Part shown: piece by piece, positions 1 to 8,085 of the stretch
Layout of the letters: the number at the start of each line of letters is the position of its first letter
How positions within the stretch are numbered: the first letter of the stretch is position 1
Source: Herbaspirillum seropedicae
GTDB taxonomy: Bacteria; Pseudomonadota; Gammaproteobacteria; Burkholderiales; Burkholderiaceae_D
Direction: 5' to 3'
Assembly: GCF_001040945.1 (NCBI RefSeq)
Contig: NZ_CP011930.1
Location: 4,025,021 to 4,089,020, forward strand
DNA length: 64,000 nt
Notes under the pieces: model-generated
Database searches by the model: none
What the model was told of the DNA's origin: nothing
The model's input: only the letters and a program-made list of their open reading frames with translations
Translations under genes and position numbers: made by a program

Positions 1-1222
1 CATTTTTGCCGTCGATAGTGCCTCCCATCGGATACACCAGCAGACCACGCTTCATGGCTTCGGCCTTGACACGGGCATGGGTGCGCAAGTCGGGGGACAG
101 TGGCAGCTTGCTGCTGCGCTCGGCCACCAGCTCCACGCCCACGAACAGGCCGCGGCCTCGGATATCGCCCACATGCGCCTGGTCGCCAAACGCCTGGCGC
201 AACTCGCTACGCAACTGTTCTCCGCGCTGGCGAACGTTTTCCAGCAGGCGCTCTTCCTGAATCGTTTTCTGTACGGCCACGGCCGCGGCGCATGCCGTCG
301 CATGACCGATGTAGGTATGGCCATGCTGGAAGAATCCCGAACCTCGCAACACGGCATCGTAGATGTGGTCGCTGCAAATCATGGCGCCTATCGGCTGGTA
401 GCCGGCGCCGAGCCCTTTTGCAATCACGACGATATCGGGTACGACGCCATCCTCTTCGCAAGCGAACAGATAGCCGGTACGGCCCATGCCAGACATGACT
501 TCATCCAGAATCAGCAACACACCGTATTTATCGCAGACCGCCCGGATCTTGCGGAAGTAGTCCCCTACCGGAGGGACTGCACCGGCTGTTGCGCCAACCA
601 CCGTTTCGGCTACGAAGGCGATCACCTGATCGGCGCCGAGGGAAAGAATCTTCTGTTCCAGTTCATCGGCCAGGCGTTGTACATATTGCACATCACTTTC
701 GCCGTCGGCGCGGTTGCGATAGGCGTAGCAGGGTGAGACGTGGTGCGCCTCGATGAGCATCGGCATGAACATTTCGCGACGCCATGCGTTACCGCCGATG
801 GCCAGCGCACCCAGCGTATTGCCGTGATAGCTCTGCCGGCGCGCAATGATATGGCGGCGTTGCGGCTGGCCGACTTCGACGTAGTACTGGCGCGCCAGCT
901 TCAATGCCGCCTCGACCGCTTCGGAGCCGCCTGACAGGAAGTAGACATGGTTGAGCGATCCTGGCGCAGCATCGGCCAGCATCGCTGCCAATTCTTCTGC
1001 TGGCGCAGTGGTAAAGAATGATGTGTGGGCATAGGCCAGTTCGCCGACCTGCTTGCGAATGGCTTCGATGACACGTGGGTGGCCATGCCCAAGACATGAC
1101 ACGGCAGCACCGCCGGAGGCGTCGATGTAGCGCTTGCCATCCTGGTCGATCAGTTCCATGCCTTCGCCGGCAACGGCCATGGGAAGTTTGCTACGGGGAT
1201 TGCGATGGAAAACATGGGTCAT
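1..1222 (-). CDS. Class III PLP-dependent aminotransferase (partial, C-terminus off window)
   Basis: This gene is read leftward from an ATG at 1222 and stays open to the window edge, giving 407 codons without its C-terminus. It belongs to the fold-type I, class III aminotransferases (omega-amino acid / aspartate aminotransferase family), cytosolic enzymes that move an amino group from an amine or omega-amino acid to a keto acid using pyridoxal phosphate (PLP). The phosphate-cup motif SGGSEAVEAALKLAR lies near residues 97-111. LDEVMSGMGRTG holds the PLP-ring Asp at about residue 240, and AKGLGAGYQPIGA holds the probable Schiff-base Lys269. The substrate cannot be read from the sequence. It lies downstream of the RpiR-type regulator gene on the same strand, and copies of the presumed operator lie in its promoter region, so it is probably that regulator's target. 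Confidence 0.9.
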   Translation of the reverse strand, partial: MTHVFHRNPRSKLPMAVAGEGMELIDQDGKRYIDASGGAAVSCLGHGHPRVIEAIRKQVGELAYAHTSFFTTAPAEELAAMLADAAPGSLNHVYFLSGGSEAVEAALKLARQYYVEVGQPQRRHIIARRQSYHGNTLGALAIGGNAWRREMFMPMLIEAHHVSPCYAYRNRADGESDVQYVQRLADELEQKILSLGADQVIAFVAETVVGATAGAVPPVGDYFRKIRAVCDKYGVLLILDEVMSGMGRTGYLFACEEDGVVPDIVVIAKGLGAGYQPIGAMICSDHIYDAVLRGSGFFQHGHTYIGHATACAAAVAVQKTIQEERLLENVRQRGEQLRSELRQAFGDQAHVGDIRGRGLFVGVELVAERSSKLPLSPDLRTHARVKAEAMKRGLLVYPMGGTIDGKN

Positions 1223-1288
1223 TGCGTCTGTCCTTTTGCCTTTGCCTTTTGATGCGCAACGGGACGCCATGGCCAGAATGACCTGCCA

Positions 1289-1304
1289 TGCAACATTCGT
1301 TGCG
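1289..1304. promoter_or_regulatory. Degenerate copy of the TGCAACA/TGTTGCA dyad
   Basis: TGCAACATTCGTTGCG matches the 7-2-7 dyad with a perfect left arm and five of seven positions in the right arm. It lies 67 bp upstream of the aminotransferase start, where a repressor could block transcription. Its role as an operator is inferred from repetition only. Confidence 0.45.
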
Positions 1305-1345
1305 TTGAGAATTTGAGACGCAATATAAATGAACAAAATCGTCAG

Positions 1346-1361
1346 TGCAACATATGTTGCA
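1346..1361. promoter_or_regulatory. Perfect 16-bp palindrome, probable RpiR-family operator
   Basis: TGCAACATATGTTGCA is a perfect palindrome 124 bp upstream of the aminotransferase start. The same arms recur at 2494-2509 ahead of the rpiR-type gene. Sharing between regulator and neighbouring enzyme is the usual sign of the local regulator's own site. Confidence 0.6.
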
Positions 1362-1554
1362 AATATATTTTCAAATGATTTTTATGGTGCAATTGCGGCA
1401 TTTTTTTGGTGCGTAGAATCGCCGGGAAGCACACCAATGGCGCATTTGCGGCGATGTCGTCGTGCAACATTGCCTCGCAAACCAGAAGGGCGAGAAGAGG
1501 AGAAGAGGAGATACGCAGGTGCACGAGGCACCTGGCAAAACGAGCGCGGAAGGT

Positions 1555-2436
1555 CTAGCGGACGATGTAGGCGCCGGTGCTGTGCAGATCACTTTCTGCC
1601 AGCTCCAGGCGCCTGACTGCGTGCTCATCGTCAATAGAAATCACCAGTTCTATCAAGCTTTCCGCAATAGCGGTAGCAGCAGCCATGGATGGGAAAAAGG
1701 AGGGACTTTCGTGGGAAAACAGGATGCAATGGTCGGCCTTCAGAGCGATTGGCGCGACAGCGCTGTCCGTCAATGCGATCAATTTGGCGCCGGCCTGCTT
1801 GGCGGCTTCGGCAACCCGCACTGCCTCGGTCGAGTACGGCGCAAAACTGACTACTATCACCGCATCATGTGCAGCGATGGCGCGCAACTCCAGCTCGATC
1901 GAGCCTTCGCTGCCCCGCACCAGCGATACCGATGTCCGGAACAGGCGATACAGGTAATGCAGCAGGAAGGAAATGGAAAACGCGGCGCGAAAGCCTGCGA
2001 TGTGGACGTGATGAGCCTTCAACAGCGCCCGTGCGGCGCCCAGCATGCGGTCGGCGCTCTTGGGCTCCGACGCATCGAGATTGGCGCGCTGCGCGGTAAA
2101 TAGCTCGGCCACCAGCTTATCGCTATTGCTGCGCCGGACAATGCTCTTCGCTTTGAATGCATAGGCCTTGGGCTCCCCGGCCAGCCGCTCGACAAAGAGC
2201 GCGCGCAACTCCGCCCAACCGGCAAATCCCAGATGCTGGGCGAGACGCACAAACGTGGACGGTTGCACCTGGGCTTTTTGCGACAGGGCGCGCATGGTCG
2301 ACACGGCCACTTCGCCGGGATTGTCCAGCAGGAAGGCGGCGCCTGCCTGGAACTGCGGTCGCATATCAATGAAACGTTCTCGGATCAATGCTTCCAATTC
2401 ACTGAAACTGCTCGGAGGTCGTGCGGCTTTGCTCAT
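1555..2436 (-). CDS. RpiR/MurR-family transcriptional regulator (HTH + SIS domain)
   Basis: A 293-residue protein if started at the ATG at 2436; the frame is open further upstream, but those codons would cover the operator-like palindrome at 2494-2509, so the shorter start is preferred, although no clear Shine-Dalgarno is visible. Residues about 10-90 fit the RpiR N-terminal helix-turn-helix (Ser-Thr-Phe-Val-Arg-Leu recognition segment followed by LGFAGWAELR). Residues about 125-255 fit a SIS sugar-phosphate-binding domain (VHIAGF at its start, VIVVSFAPYSTEAV in the middle). Family members sense phosphosugars or other small metabolites and usually control nearby catabolic genes. The aminotransferase just downstream on the same strand is the obvious candidate. 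Confidence 0.9.
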   Translation of the reverse strand: MSKAARPPSSFSELEALIRERFIDMRPQFQAGAAFLLDNPGEVAVSTMRALSQKAQVQPSTFVRLAQHLGFAGWAELRALFVERLAGEPKAYAFKAKSIVRRSNSDKLVAELFTAQRANLDASEPKSADRMLGAARALLKAHHVHIAGFRAAFSISFLLHYLYRLFRTSVSLVRGSEGSIELELRAIAAHDAVIVVSFAPYSTEAVRVAEAAKQAGAKLIALTDSAVAPIALKADHCILFSHESPSFFPSMAAATAIAESLIELVISIDDEHAVRRLELAESDLHSTGAYIVR

Positions 2437-2493
2437 AGATGTCGGCTGGAACATTTGAAACAAGTCGATGGTAGCAAAGATTGCTCTTGCTCG

Positions 2494-2509
2494 TGCAACA
2501 TCTGTTGCA
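2494..2509. promoter_or_regulatory. TGCAACA/TGTTGCA dyad upstream of the rpiR-type gene
   Basis: TGCAACATCTGTTGCA has two perfect 7-bp arms around a 2-bp centre and starts 58 bp upstream of the rpiR-type start codon. It matches the palindrome at 1346-1361 at all but one position. This placement predicts autoregulation. Confidence 0.55.
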
Positions 2510-2692
2510 TCGACAGACCTCCAGGCTGCCGCGCCGATCACATCCAGGAAGGTCCGCTATCGCGCCGACAGCCGACCTTCCTCACATTCCGGTGGTTCAG
2601 AACCCAGGTAATTTCGTGCTAACGGTCTCATCAGTTCTTGGCGCAGGGGCCAATCTTTCCGGAGTAGATAGTCATCCACCCTCTGGATGAGC

Positions 2693-4267
2693 TTACGTTA
2701 CAACGGCACCACGACCATTTGGCAGCGAAGAGTTTTCGTCCAGGAACTGGAAGATGCGGACCATGGACGTAAGTTGCTGAGCCTCGTGTCGGAGCGATTG
2801 CGCTGCGGCGGCGGCTTCCTCCACAAGCGCGGCATTCTGCTGCGTCACGTCATCAATTTGGATGATTGCTTGATTGACTTGCTCGATGCCCTTGGTTTGC
2901 TCGTGACTTGATGCGCTGATTTCACCGACTATGCTTGAGACACGTTCGATGCCGGAAACTACGTTATCCATTGTCTCCCCAGCCTGCTGAACTAACTTGT
3001 TTCCTTTTTCCACAGTGTCGACAGAATTGTCGATAAGCTGCTTGATCTCCTTGGCCGCAACAGCCGAACGTTGAGCCAGGTTGCGGACCTCACTTGCCAC
3101 CACTGCAAAACCTCTTCCACCTTCGCCCGCGCGAGCGGCTTCCACTGCGGCGTTCAACGCGAGAATATTCGTTTGAAAGGCGATACCATCGATGACACTG
3201 ATGATATCGACCACTTTTTTGGCGGATGTCTCAATCTGATTCATCGTTTCCACGACATCCTTTACCAATTTGCCGCCTTCCACTGCGACTTGAGTCGCTG
3301 ATAGCGCCAGCACATTTGCCTGGTCCGCATTCCCGGCATTTTGGCGAACAACGGATGTTAGTTCTTCCATGGCAGACGCGGTTTCTTCCAACGAACTCGC
3401 CTGCTCTTCGGTTCGCGACGAAAGATCCATATTGCCCTTGGCGATTTCGTTGGTGGCAATAGATATCCGATTTGCACTTGATCTAATACCCGAGATCATA
3501 TCAATCAGTCGCTCTTGCATTGCCCTCATCGAAAATAACAAGCTGCTACGATCATTGTTCGTAACGTCAACGTCGTAGGAGAAATCGCCACCGGAGATTC
3601 TCTGCGAAACAGCAACGGCATACGCTGGTTCTCCTCCGAGCAAGATCATCACATTACGTATCAGCCAATACCCGATGACCAAGCCCGTCAGGGCAGCTAC
3701 AGCGCCCAGGGCGATACTCAACATCAGCATCCGCTTGCTAAACGCATCCATCTCCTCTTTACTTTTACCGACATCTGCATTTTTGGTTTTAATCAACGCT
3801 AATACCTGTTCTCGAATTCTTCTCCAAACTGGTGTTTCCTCGGTTGTCAGCGCCTTGATCGCTTTGTCCGGGTCAGAAGCGGCTAGCTCTACGATCTTTT
3901 TCTGCAACTGCAGTTGTTGTTGACTGAGTCCGGCAATCTCTTCAATCTTCTGAAAATAGGCAATATCGTCTCTGGTCAATTCAGCGCTCGCCGCAAGTGC
4001 ATCACTGAATCCCTTGCGTGAATCGTCCAGATTCTTATATGCCGCCTGGTTTTTGGGATCCAGGACGATATTGCGAAGCGCTTGCCCCATCTGCAGCCCA
4101 TTCGTGTAGAGCGACGTCACCGCGTTCAGCGTTGCCTGATCGCGCATCAGAAACACGTCAAAACGATCTCTGATATTGAGCATGCTGGACATGGCCACGC
4201 AAAGCGCGGATATGAAAGACAAGCAAACTAACGCCATACCGACGGTCATTCTCGTTTTAAGCTTCAT
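2693..4267 (-). CDS. Methyl-accepting chemotaxis protein, four-helix-bundle sensor type
   Basis: A 524-residue inner-membrane chemoreceptor. The N-terminus has one membrane helix (about residues 8-30), a periplasmic helical sensor of about 150 residues that fits the 4HB_MCP fold, a second membrane helix around 185-210, then HAMP and a long cytoplasmic signalling domain. The conserved hairpin tip [20 protein letters not shown] is present and is the contact region for CheA and CheW. The last residues (NGRGAVVT) do not form the NWETF-type pentapeptide, so the CheR/CheB tether used by major receptors seems absent. The start has a GGAGAAAGAAAG site just upstream. No che gene is in the window, so it must act with an array encoded elsewhere; the ligand is unknown. 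Confidence 0.95.
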   Translation of the reverse strand: MKLKTRMTVGMALVCLSFISALCVAMSSMLNIRDRFDVFLMRDQATLNAVTSLYTNGLQMGQALRNIVLDPKNQAAYKNLDDSRKGFSDALAASAELTRDDIAYFQKIEEIAGLSQQQLQLQKKIVELAASDPDKAIKALTTEETPVWRRIREQVLALIKTKNADVGKSKEEMDAFSKRMLMLSIALGAVAALTGLVIGYWLIRNVMILLGGEPAYAVAVSQRISGGDFSYDVDVTNNDRSSLLFSMRAMQERLIDMISGIRSSANRISIATNEIAKGNMDLSSRTEEQASSLEETASAMEELTSVVRQNAGNADQANVLALSATQVAVEGGKLVKDVVETMNQIETSAKKVVDIISVIDGIAFQTNILALNAAVEAARAGEGGRGFAVVASEVRNLAQRSAVAAKEIKQLIDNSVDTVEKGNKLVQQAGETMDNVVSGIERVSSIVGEISASSHEQTKGIEQVNQAIIQIDDVTQQNAALVEEAAAAAQSLRHEAQQLTSMVRIFQFLDENSSLPNGRGAVVT

Positions 4268-4956
4268 CTTTCTTTCTCCATCGCAATTCGCGCCAGGGAA
4301 TCAGGCATGGTTGAAGCCGAGATATCAGCTATCTCGGTACGGATGAATCCCGCTCGACATGGCCCCAAGGATAAAGTGTCAGAACTGGAAGGACGCCGGC
4401 CATTGCGCACCAATAATCGCCGTCAACTGGACCAGAGCAAAAATCACGCCAGCCAACCTTCCGATCCCATGTTGCGACCCCGACGCACTCCTGCTAGCGC
4501 AACCGCACCCCATCCGCCCATTCAGGACGTAACCGATAATTTCATATTTTGCTTGATCAATTACACCGACACTCCTTGATCAATAAAAGCCTCCGTCATT
4601 GTAGAGTCGCATTACCCACAGGGAACAGATACCACTGGTTTGCCAATATCGATGCTGACTACCATGAATGACATCCCTATCGCAATGCCCCTAAATCCCT
4701 ATGTGACGATTCCGCCCTTATGCTTTACGCTGCAAACAGTTAGATTAGATTGTTAGATTGACGAAAAATAAAAAGTCCGAGAGCCACCCTCGAAGGTGCT
4801 CCGAGACAACGGAGACGCAATACCACCCTGCCTGCCCCTCGCCGCCCGCTGCCCCTGGTCTGCGGCGTCGATGCGCGTCTTGCTTGCCGTCTCCGAATGT
4901 TGTCCAGGCTGGAACGAAATTTGCATCCGCTTACACAAAACAACAGGAGCCGCGCC
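4268..4956. other. Gene-free spacer with small repeats
   Basis: This 689-bp spacer separates the leftward MCP gene from the rightward AraC-type gene and should contain both promoters. Open frames in it (for example 4307-4579) have no recognisable content. Visible elements are a hairpin at 4317-4337, two TTGATCAA octamers at 4553-4560 and 4576-4583, and three close TTAGATT copies at 4740-4760. Confidence 0.6.
4317..4337 (-). promoter_or_regulatory. Inverted repeat in the leader of the MCP gene
   Basis: Arms CCGAGATA (4317-4324) and TATCTCGG (4330-4337) are perfectly complementary around a 5-base centre, about 50 bp upstream of the MCP start codon. It could be an operator or a leader hairpin. 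There is no T-tract, so it is not an intrinsic terminator. Confidence 0.4.
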
Positions 4957-5952
4957 ATGCATTCCGATCATTTTTCCGTCCATGCCGTGCAGTTTTCGGA
5001 CGTGGACGAACAAGCCAGCATGCTCACCGGATGGGAGCAGGAATATCAGCAACTGGGAAGCGGTCGCTTCGACGGCGCGCTGGGCATGGTGCAGACCGAG
5101 GATTTCTGTTTCATCCGCGAGCGCACCAATACCGCCCTGCATGAGCGCATGGTGCCGCCGCCCGGACAGATGGTCATCGGCATCTGCAACAGCAGCGAGC
5201 GGGGCCACCTGCTCAATGGCCGGCCGCTCGGGCAAGACCAGCTGATCGTGCTCGACGGCAGCCGGGCCCACCACATCCGTACCACGGGTCCCATCGAACT
5301 GATGGGGATCTCGATGCAGCGCGATCTCTTCCTCTCGCAATTGCATGAGCAGGATGACGCCAGCGTGCGCAAATGGCTGGACCTGTCGGTGCTGCAGCTG
5401 GATCCGGCGACGGCCGGCATGCTGCGGCACTACTTCTCGCTGGCCTTTGATCTGCTCAATACCGCGCAGGGCAAGACGGTACACCCGATCAGCCCGCGCG
5501 CACTGGCTTCCACGGTGATCAGCAACGTCGCCCTGGCGCTGTCGCTCAATCATGGCAGCAATGATCTCGAATCCACGCTGCCCTCGCGCCAGCGGCGCGA
5601 ACGCATCGTGCAGAACGCCATCGACTATATGCGCGCCCATGCCGGCGAGGAAATCGGCATCCTCGATGTCTGCCGCGCCACCCACGTCAGCCGCCGCACG
5701 CTGCAATACTGCTTCGAGGAGCGGCTCGACATCTCGCCCCTGCAATACCTCAAGGCCCTGCGCCTCAATGCCGCCCACCGTGAGATCAAGCGCCGTACCG
5801 GCGAGGACCGCGCCCATGATCGCCATGCCACCATCGGCAACCTGGCGGCCCTGTGCGGTTTCAACCATCCCAGCCGCTTTGCCTCCGAATACAAGAAGAT
5901 GTTCGGCGTCCTGCCTTCGGAGACGGTGCTGCGCGCGGTCTCCGATGCCTGA
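4957..5952 (+). CDS. AraC-family transcriptional regulator (EutR/FeaR-like architecture)
   Basis: A 331-residue regulator started at the ATG at 4957, which follows an ACAGGAGC ribosome site; the frame also opens at 4897, but that start lacks such a site. The C-terminal hundred residues carry the double helix-turn-helix of the family: VSRRTLQYCFEERLDISPLQ in the first motif and LAALCGFNHPSRFASEYKKM in the second. The N-terminal half resembles the variable effector-binding region of EutR- and FeaR-type activators. It is the nearest regulator to two possible targets, the envelope cluster starting at 6684 and the amine oxidase at 17264. The first is adjacent and co-oriented and is the simpler guess, while FeaR of E. 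coli controls tynA and feaB. Which is right cannot be decided from sequence. Confidence 0.92.
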   Translation: MHSDHFSVHAVQFSDVDEQASMLTGWEQEYQQLGSGRFDGALGMVQTEDFCFIRERTNTALHERMVPPPGQMVIGICNSSERGHLLNGRPLGQDQLIVLDGSRAHHIRTTGPIELMGISMQRDLFLSQLHEQDDASVRKWLDLSVLQLDPATAGMLRHYFSLAFDLLNTAQGKTVHPISPRALASTVISNVALALSLNHGSNDLESTLPSRQRRERIVQNAIDYMRAHAGEEIGILDVCRATHVSRRTLQYCFEERLDISPLQYLKALRLNAAHREIKRRTGEDRAHDRHATIGNLAALCGFNHPSRFASEYKKMFGVLPSETVLRAVSDA

Positions 5953-6683
5953 GCCAGGCGGCGTGGGCGCATTGGTATCGGGCGTTACCATCTGCGCCCG
6001 CTCCGCCTCCTTGCCGCGCTGCTTGCGGGCTTGAGCAATCTTGGGGCGAGGGCTTAGCCGATTTTGGCAAAACCGCCCTGTCCTGGACTGAGGCGCCTGC
6101 CGGAACACCCCCGCTCCACTACGATCCGTTGCTGCATGGATAGCTTGCCCATCCGGGCGCCGCCATAAATGCGAGTATTTATACCTATAAAATCGACCAA
6201 TTGGTCGATTTATTTTATTTTGATCAACAATCAGTGCCCTGAAAAGCGGTGAGATTCTGCGGCCGACATCGTCCATTGGTGTTATACCAGATCGATTTAA
6301 AGCTTTCCCCTAGTCGATCGACCTTCCTAAAGTCCGCTCCTGCATTCGCTTTTTCAGCTTCTGCCCCATTTTCGTCCAGCGCCGTCTTTGTTGGTTTCTG
6401 AAAATTGCTAAAAGTGGCTAACAGCTTCAACGGCGTCCCTTCTACAGTCTTCTTCGTCCACTGTTCCCAAAACTACACCTATCAAGGACAACGCCATAAG
6501 CGAGTCAACATCCCATTCCTGCGCAGTCCTGGCGGAATGCGGCCCCGCCCGACCGGGTGAGGCGATAGGGGCGACCCCGCGCGTCTTGGGAATCGGTCAT
6601 CCATCCGGACTGCGTTGCCGTCTTCCCCGGGCCAGCACGCAAGCCGAACTACGCGACTCGCACCACCAATAGGGAGAACAGCA
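5953..6683. other. Long spacer upstream of the envelope cluster
   Basis: This 731-bp spacer has no credible gene. It contains a 22-bp perfect palindrome at 6190-6211, a TTGATCAA octamer at 6220-6227 and an AT-rich stretch around 6170-6230. It presumably carries the promoter of the DUF1329 operon. The frames at 6224-6430 and 5853-6143 lack coding character or a ribosome site. Confidence 0.6.
6190..6211. promoter_or_regulatory. Perfect 22-bp palindrome with GACCAATTGGTC core
   Basis: Positions 6190-6200 are the exact reverse complement of 6201-6211, with the core GACCAATTGGTC. Uninterrupted palindromes of this kind are typical of TetR-family operators, but no TetR gene is in the window. It can also fold as a 9-bp stem with an AATT loop followed by ATTTTATTTT, so it might end the araC-type transcript. 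Either reading is possible. Confidence 0.5.
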
Positions 6684-8045
6684 ATGAAGATCACCAAGAT
6701 GAGCGTCACGGCCTTGGCACTGGCCGCCGCTTTCGCGCACGCCGCCACGCCGGCCGACCTGGGCGCCAGCCTCACGCCGCTGGGCGGCGACAAGGCCGGC
6801 GGCAATGGCGTGCCGGACTGGAAGGATGAAAACGTGACGCTGCCGGGCTGGTCGTATGGCAAGTTGCGGCGCGACTTCTTCAAGTACAAGGACGACAAGA
6901 AGAGCGAGACCATCGACGCCTCCAACGTCGACAAATACGCCAGCAAGCTCAGCGCTGGACAGATCGCCCTGATCAAGCAGATCAAGGGCTACAAGATGGA
7001 TGTCTACCCCAGCCACCGCTATTGCAGCGCCCCCGATTTCGTGGTGGACAACACCAAGAAGAACACCAGCGCCAAACTCGGCGCGGACGGCTGGAGCCTG
7101 GCCGAGGCTGTGGTGCCGGGCATTCCCTTCCCGCTGCCCAAGAGCGGCGAGGAAGTCATGTACAACAGCAAGATGCGCTATCGCGGCGTGGCCCAGGAAT
7201 GGAAGTCCACCATCACCGCCGTGTCGCCGCGCAAGGGCGGCAGCGAATGGATCAAGGCGGGTTCGCAGCAGACCATGTTCTTCCCCTGGGCCGCCAAGGG
7301 CAGCGTGAACCTGTCCACGCTGCCGCCGGTGGAGTACTACACCTACTTCGCCTACAACTCGCCGACCGCACTGGCCGGACAGGCGCTGTCGCTGACCACC
7401 TTCCTCAACCAGCCCGGTGGCGAAACCTTCTACTACTTCCCCGGCCAGCGCCGCGTGCGCCGCATGCCGTCCTACGCCTATGACTCGCCGCAGATCGGCA
7501 TGGAAAACCAGTACACGCTGGATGAACCCATGGTCTTCAACGGCACCATCGACCGCTTCGACTGGAAGCTGGTGGGCAAGAAGGAAATGTACGTTCCCTA
7601 TGGCAGCTTCGGCGCGACCGATTTCAAGGCCAAGTTCGAAGATGTGGCCGGTGAGGAATACATCGCCGAGAACGCCCGCCGCTACGAGCTGCACCGCGTC
7701 TGGGTGGTGGAGGCCACCGTCAAGGCCGGTGTGCGCCACCTGGCGCCCAAGCGCACCTTCTACGTGGATGAAGACAGCTGGAACCTGGTGGCCGCCGACG
7801 ACTACGACGCCCAGGGCAAGCTGTGGAAGCACCGCGAAGCCTACATCATTCCGGTCTATGAGACCGGCAGCTGCGACCAGGCCGGCTTCACCCAGTACAA
7901 CCTGGCCGAAGGCCGCTACGTGTTCGACCTGCACTCGGCCGGCACCGGCAAGGACATGGCCTGGGAAGTCGATGGCAAAGGCAACCCCCGCGCCAAGGCC
8001 AGCTTCTACAGCGCCGACAACCTGCGCGCCATCAGCGATCGCTGA
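6684..8045 (+). CDS. DUF1329 family exported protein (LolB-like fold expected)
   Basis: A 453-residue protein beginning at the ATG at 6684 behind an AGGGAGAA site; a longer frame from 6615 lacks one and would bury the signal peptide. Residues 1-20 form a signal peptide (MKITKMSVTALALAAAFAHA). The remainder matches DUF1329 proteins: the GDKAGG segment close to the N-terminus, the FPGQRRVRRMPSYAYDSPQI stretch in the middle and the DSWNLVAADDYDAQGKLWK stretch near the end. These proteins share the fold of periplasmic lipoprotein carriers. Members are almost always encoded beside DUF1302 proteins and an RND/MMPL transporter, as here, so it probably shuttles a hydrophobic substrate through the periplasm. 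The substrate is not known. Confidence 0.9.
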   Translation: MKITKMSVTALALAAAFAHAATPADLGASLTPLGGDKAGGNGVPDWKDENVTLPGWSYGKLRRDFFKYKDDKKSETIDASNVDKYASKLSAGQIALIKQIKGYKMDVYPSHRYCSAPDFVVDNTKKNTSAKLGADGWSLAEAVVPGIPFPLPKSGEEVMYNSKMRYRGVAQEWKSTITAVSPRKGGSEWIKAGSQQTMFFPWAAKGSVNLSTLPPVEYYTYFAYNSPTALAGQALSLTTFLNQPGGETFYYFPGQRRVRRMPSYAYDSPQIGMENQYTLDEPMVFNGTIDRFDWKLVGKKEMYVPYGSFGATDFKAKFEDVAGEEYIAENARRYELHRVWVVEATVKAGVRHLAPKRTFYVDEDSWNLVAADDYDAQGKLWKHREAYIIPVYETGSCDQAGFTQYNLAEGRYVFDLHSAGTGKDMAWEVDGKGNPRAKASFYSADNLRAISDR

Positions 8046-8085
8046 GCGATCCTGAGACGGCATCTGCAACGGGAGAGGAACAACA

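Larger units (their letters stand above)
1223..1554. other. Intergenic regulatory region upstream of the aminotransferase
   Basis: This 332-bp gene-free spacer is AT-rich between about 1310 and 1410 and carries two or three copies of a TGCAACA..TGTTGCA dyad (entered separately). It must hold the aminotransferase promoter, but I could not assign -35 and -10 boxes with confidence. Open frames across it have no coding character. Confidence 0.6.

Noticed and set aside
4307..4579. Possible 90-residue gene in the MCP/AraC spacer
   Set aside because: No ribosome site, no recognisable family, and it runs across repeats and AT-rich promoter-like DNA.
4740..4760. Three close TTAGATT repeats suggestive of a CRISPR or iteron array
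   Set aside because: Only three short copies with uneven spacing (5 and 8 bp); there are no spacers of constant length and no replication or cas gene nearby.
4753..6276. Long leftward open frame of 507 codons opposite the AraC-type gene
   Set aside because: It mirrors a real gene on the other strand, has no recognisable domain, and its residue pattern (rich in Gln, Arg, His and Gly) is that of an antisense frame in GC-rich DNA.
6224..6430. Possible 68-residue leftward gene upstream of the DUF1329 gene
   Set aside because: No clear ribosome site and no partner; the region is more likely leader or promoter DNA.
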